Source: Candidatus Berkelbacteria bacterium (GTDB taxonomy: Bacteria > Patescibacteriota > UBA1384 > CAILIB01). From it: a stretch of DNA of 16,261 bases. Position numbers and translations under genes: made by a program. Location of the stretch: assembly GCA_020058355.1 (NCBI GenBank), contig JAGVEG010000034.1:1-16261 (forward strand). The letters run 5' to 3'. The first letter of the stretch is position 1; each line of letters opens with the position of its first letter. Shown here piece after piece: positions 14,775 through 16,261 of the stretch. Under the pieces are notes generated by a model that did not search any database, was not told the DNA's origin, and worked only from the letters and a program-made list of their open reading frames with translations.

Positions 14775-15664
14775 ACCAACTTCGAACAATTATCCCCACG
14801 GTTGAGGAGCATGTTTCTCTGCAGCAACCGTGGACGTTGAACACCGGTGGTGTGTGTGACTTGGCGATTACAGTTGCTAGCCTAGTAGAGCTCGTTCGGG
14901 TTGTGCAGGTGGCTCAGGAGTACGGGGTCGCCCATCACGTGGTAGGGCAGGGTACGCACACGCTCTGGTCTGATAGCGGGTTTCCGGGATTATTGATTCG
15001 CAATCATACAACAGGCGTTATTGTGCACGCAGAGCAGAGTCTTGCCGTGGCCGAGAGTGGTGTACTGTTGCGGAATTTAGTAACCACAGCAGCGGGATCA
15101 GGACTTGGTGGATTGGTGCCATTCTTTTCCTCGCGAGGAACAGTGGGAAGTGCTGTGTTGCGTGATGAAACAATTGACGGGGTACGAATCTTAAACCATG
15201 TGCGCAATGTAACTGTTTTACATCCGCCAACAAAGATTAAGCCCGAACCAAGTATTATTCGCCATCCTGCTAAGTGGCTGATTGATCCTGTGGTGAGAAA
15301 TAGATTTCTCCCAAATCCAGCAAAAGAAGCAACCACTACGCGCCCAGTCTTACTTTCTGTTACCCTGCAGCTGACGCACAATCATACTCCCGAACTCTTC
15401 CACCGTATTAAGCGACTGCCAGCATCATTACCGGCGACAACATTTGGGCCTGTGCTTGATCCTTCACTTCGTGCAGTTGCTAAGCAAAGTACGCTACCTT
15501 CTATGCTTGCCTGGGATAAAACCGGTACGGGATTTGTGAGAAAAGGAAAGGGATTGGTTAGTGCTCAGGATCTCTTGGGTGCTCTGGGACTTCTTGAAGA
15601 AGAGGTGGCAGTCCGTGAGGGTATCCGTCTTGCGCGGTCGCACATTGCTGCTGGTGTCTGGTAA
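14756..15664 (+). CDS. Divergent MurB-like FAD-binding protein
   Basis: This 302-residue protein resembles the FAD-binding half of MurB. It has VSLQQPWTLNTGGVCDLAI, corresponding to the MurB thr-x-x-x-GG-x-ad-l start, then VVGQGTHTLWSDSGFPGLLI where MurB has G-x-GSN-l-l-x-x-D-x-G. AVAESGVLLRNLVTTAAGSGLGGLVPF and GTVGSAV follow, in place of GIPG-x-VGGAV. After about residue 140 it loses recognisable MurB features. The GSxFxNP catalytic serine segment is not found; TTFGPVLDPSL stands near where it might be. The end (GLVSAQDLLGALGLLEEEVA, then IRLARSHI) has no HPEV glutamate. It probably arose from murB by duplication and may bind flavin or be a non-catalytic partner; its function is unknown. 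It overlaps murB by 19 bases, implying tight co-expression. Confidence 0.7.
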   Translation: MAKLFLDQLRTIIPTVEEHVSLQQPWTLNTGGVCDLAITVASLVELVRVVQVAQEYGVAHHVVGQGTHTLWSDSGFPGLLIRNHTTGVIVHAEQSLAVAESGVLLRNLVTTAAGSGLGGLVPFFSSRGTVGSAVLRDETIDGVRILNHVRNVTVLHPPTKIKPEPSIIRHPAKWLIDPVVRNRFLPNPAKEATTTRPVLLSVTLQLTHNHTPELFHRIKRLPASLPATTFGPVLDPSLRAVAKQSTLPSMLAWDKTGTGFVRKGKGLVSAQDLLGALGLLEEEVAVREGIRLARSHIAAGVW

Positions 15665-15667
15665 GAT
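15662..15667 (+). promoter_or_regulatory. Putative -10 element for leaderless ftsQ, embedded in the preceding stop codon
   Basis: TAAGAT begins with the TAA stop codon of the murB-like gene and ends six bases before the ftsQ ATG. No Shine-Dalgarno site is present in the nine-base gap. This is the third site in the cluster with identical geometry. Confidence 0.42.
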
Positions 15668-15673
15668 AGTAAT

Positions 15674-16261
15674 ATGACAGTCCGTCCTTCTTCGCGTGCC
15701 CGGCGTCCGGCTCAGCGCAAGCCCTTTTTTCTGGGCTCACGTTTGCGAAGGGTTTCGAATACGCATACATACCGAGCGCCATTGATGTATGGCAATTTGG
15801 TACCACGCCAGAAAGAATCGACGGGTGCTGTGCGCCGTTTTTTTGTCCTACTTGTTCGATCTGTGCTCGTGGTGGGGGTTGTTGCTGGGGTAAGTTGGGT
15901 GCTTTGGGGGCCATATTTTCGCGTTACTGATATACAGGTGCGGGGAGCGGTTGGCGTTTCTTCTGAGTCACTTGCTTCGCTGGTGCCAGCGGGTCAGCCA
16001 CTCTGGTATCCATCGAAAAAGACCGTCGAACGCGTAAAGGCTTCCAATGTACTGATTGCCGATGCCTGGATTGCGCGCGGTGTTCCCAATGCCTGGCGCC
16101 TTGTGGTAGTTGAGCATTCGGTAGTACTACGTTGGCGCAGCGGTGACATGGTGAGCCTTATTGATGCACAGGGAAAGGCACGTGCTACCATTGCTGCCAC
16201 TGACCCCCGCCTTGAAGATGCGAAACTGCAGGCAGTTCCTGAGATTGTAGACCCAGCAAAC
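15674..16261 (+). CDS. ftsQ: Cell division protein FtsQ/DivIB, N-terminal part (3' end outside window)
   Basis: The frame is open from ATG 15674 to the right edge, 196 codons without a stop. A long, very basic cytoplasmic tail of about 54 residues (MTVRPSSRARRPAQRK onward) precedes a membrane helix at about 55-78. A POTRA-like domain then begins with YFRVTDIQVRGAVGVSSESL, followed by the beta-domain segment NAWRLVVVEHSVVLRWRSGD and VSLIDAQGKA, a pattern typical of FtsQ/DivIB. These proteins scaffold FtsB and FtsL and help activate FtsWI at the septum. The position at the end of the dcw cluster agrees, although ddl usually precedes it and is absent here. The C-terminal part cannot be judged. 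Confidence 0.88.
   Translation, partial: MTVRPSSRARRPAQRKPFFLGSRLRRVSNTHTYRAPLMYGNLVPRQKESTGAVRRFFVLLVRSVLVVGVVAGVSWVLWGPYFRVTDIQVRGAVGVSSESLASLVPAGQPLWYPSKKTVERVKASNVLIADAWIARGVPNAWRLVVVEHSVVLRWRSGDMVSLIDAQGKARATIAATDPRLEDAKLQAVPEIVDPAN

Noticed and set aside
1..16261. CRISPR arrays, insertion sequences, tRNA or rRNA genes
   Set aside because: No regularly spaced long repeats, transposase genes, terminal inverted repeats or tRNA-like cloverleaf sequences were seen. The only periodic repeat is the short MraZ box array.

Overview
This window is about 16.3 kb of gene-dense bacterial DNA. Its main content is a compact division and cell-wall (dcw) cluster, preceded by a housekeeping block for DNA repair, translation and redox repair. 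The genetic code looks standard: TGA ends yvcK, recO, ftsL, mraY and ftsW, which argues against lineages that read UGA as glycine. The genes are small, often overlap and mostly lack Shine-Dalgarno sites. MurF has no N-terminal domain and the cell-wall cluster is abbreviated. Together this suggests a member of the Candidate Phyla Radiation (Patescibacteria) with moderate GC. That placement is an inference from gene style and was not tested by any search.

Layout: 2-1193 holds the tail of a YvcK/CofD-like gene overlapping mutM. 1212-2045 is an isolated minus-strand gene of unknown function with its own promoter, ribosome binding site and terminator; its base composition is unlike the flanking genes. 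2106-4488 holds recO, a one-chain glycyl-tRNA synthetase gene (glyQS) and an overlapping 48-residue membrane peptide. 4489-4729 is a non-coding stretch with a long imperfect hairpin and a strong intrinsic terminator, possibly a small RNA gene. 4730-5877 holds msrA and a YqeG-type HAD phosphatase, closed by a hairpin. 5878-6026 is the control region of the dcw cluster, with four 10-bp-spaced boxes that look like a MraZ operator. 6027-16261 holds mraZ, an ftsL-like gene, ftsI, murF, mraY, ftsW, murG, an unknown gene, murB, a divergent murB-like gene and the start of ftsQ.

The dcw genes cover lipid II assembly (murB, murF, mraY, murG) and septal synthesis (ftsW, ftsI, ftsL, ftsQ). rsmH, murE, murD, murC and ddl are absent from their usual places. 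An unrecognised 166-residue protein sits where murC is normally found, and a second, degenerate murB follows the first.

The most striking pattern is at gene starts. Most genes either overlap the gene before them by 1-19 bases, or carry the sequence TANNNT exactly six bases before the ATG with no Shine-Dalgarno site. This spacing suggests leaderless transcripts. It occurs before glyQS, msrA, murF, mraY, the unknown gene and ftsQ. In the last three internal cases the TA is the stop codon of the preceding gene, so one stop codon may also form the start of the next promoter.
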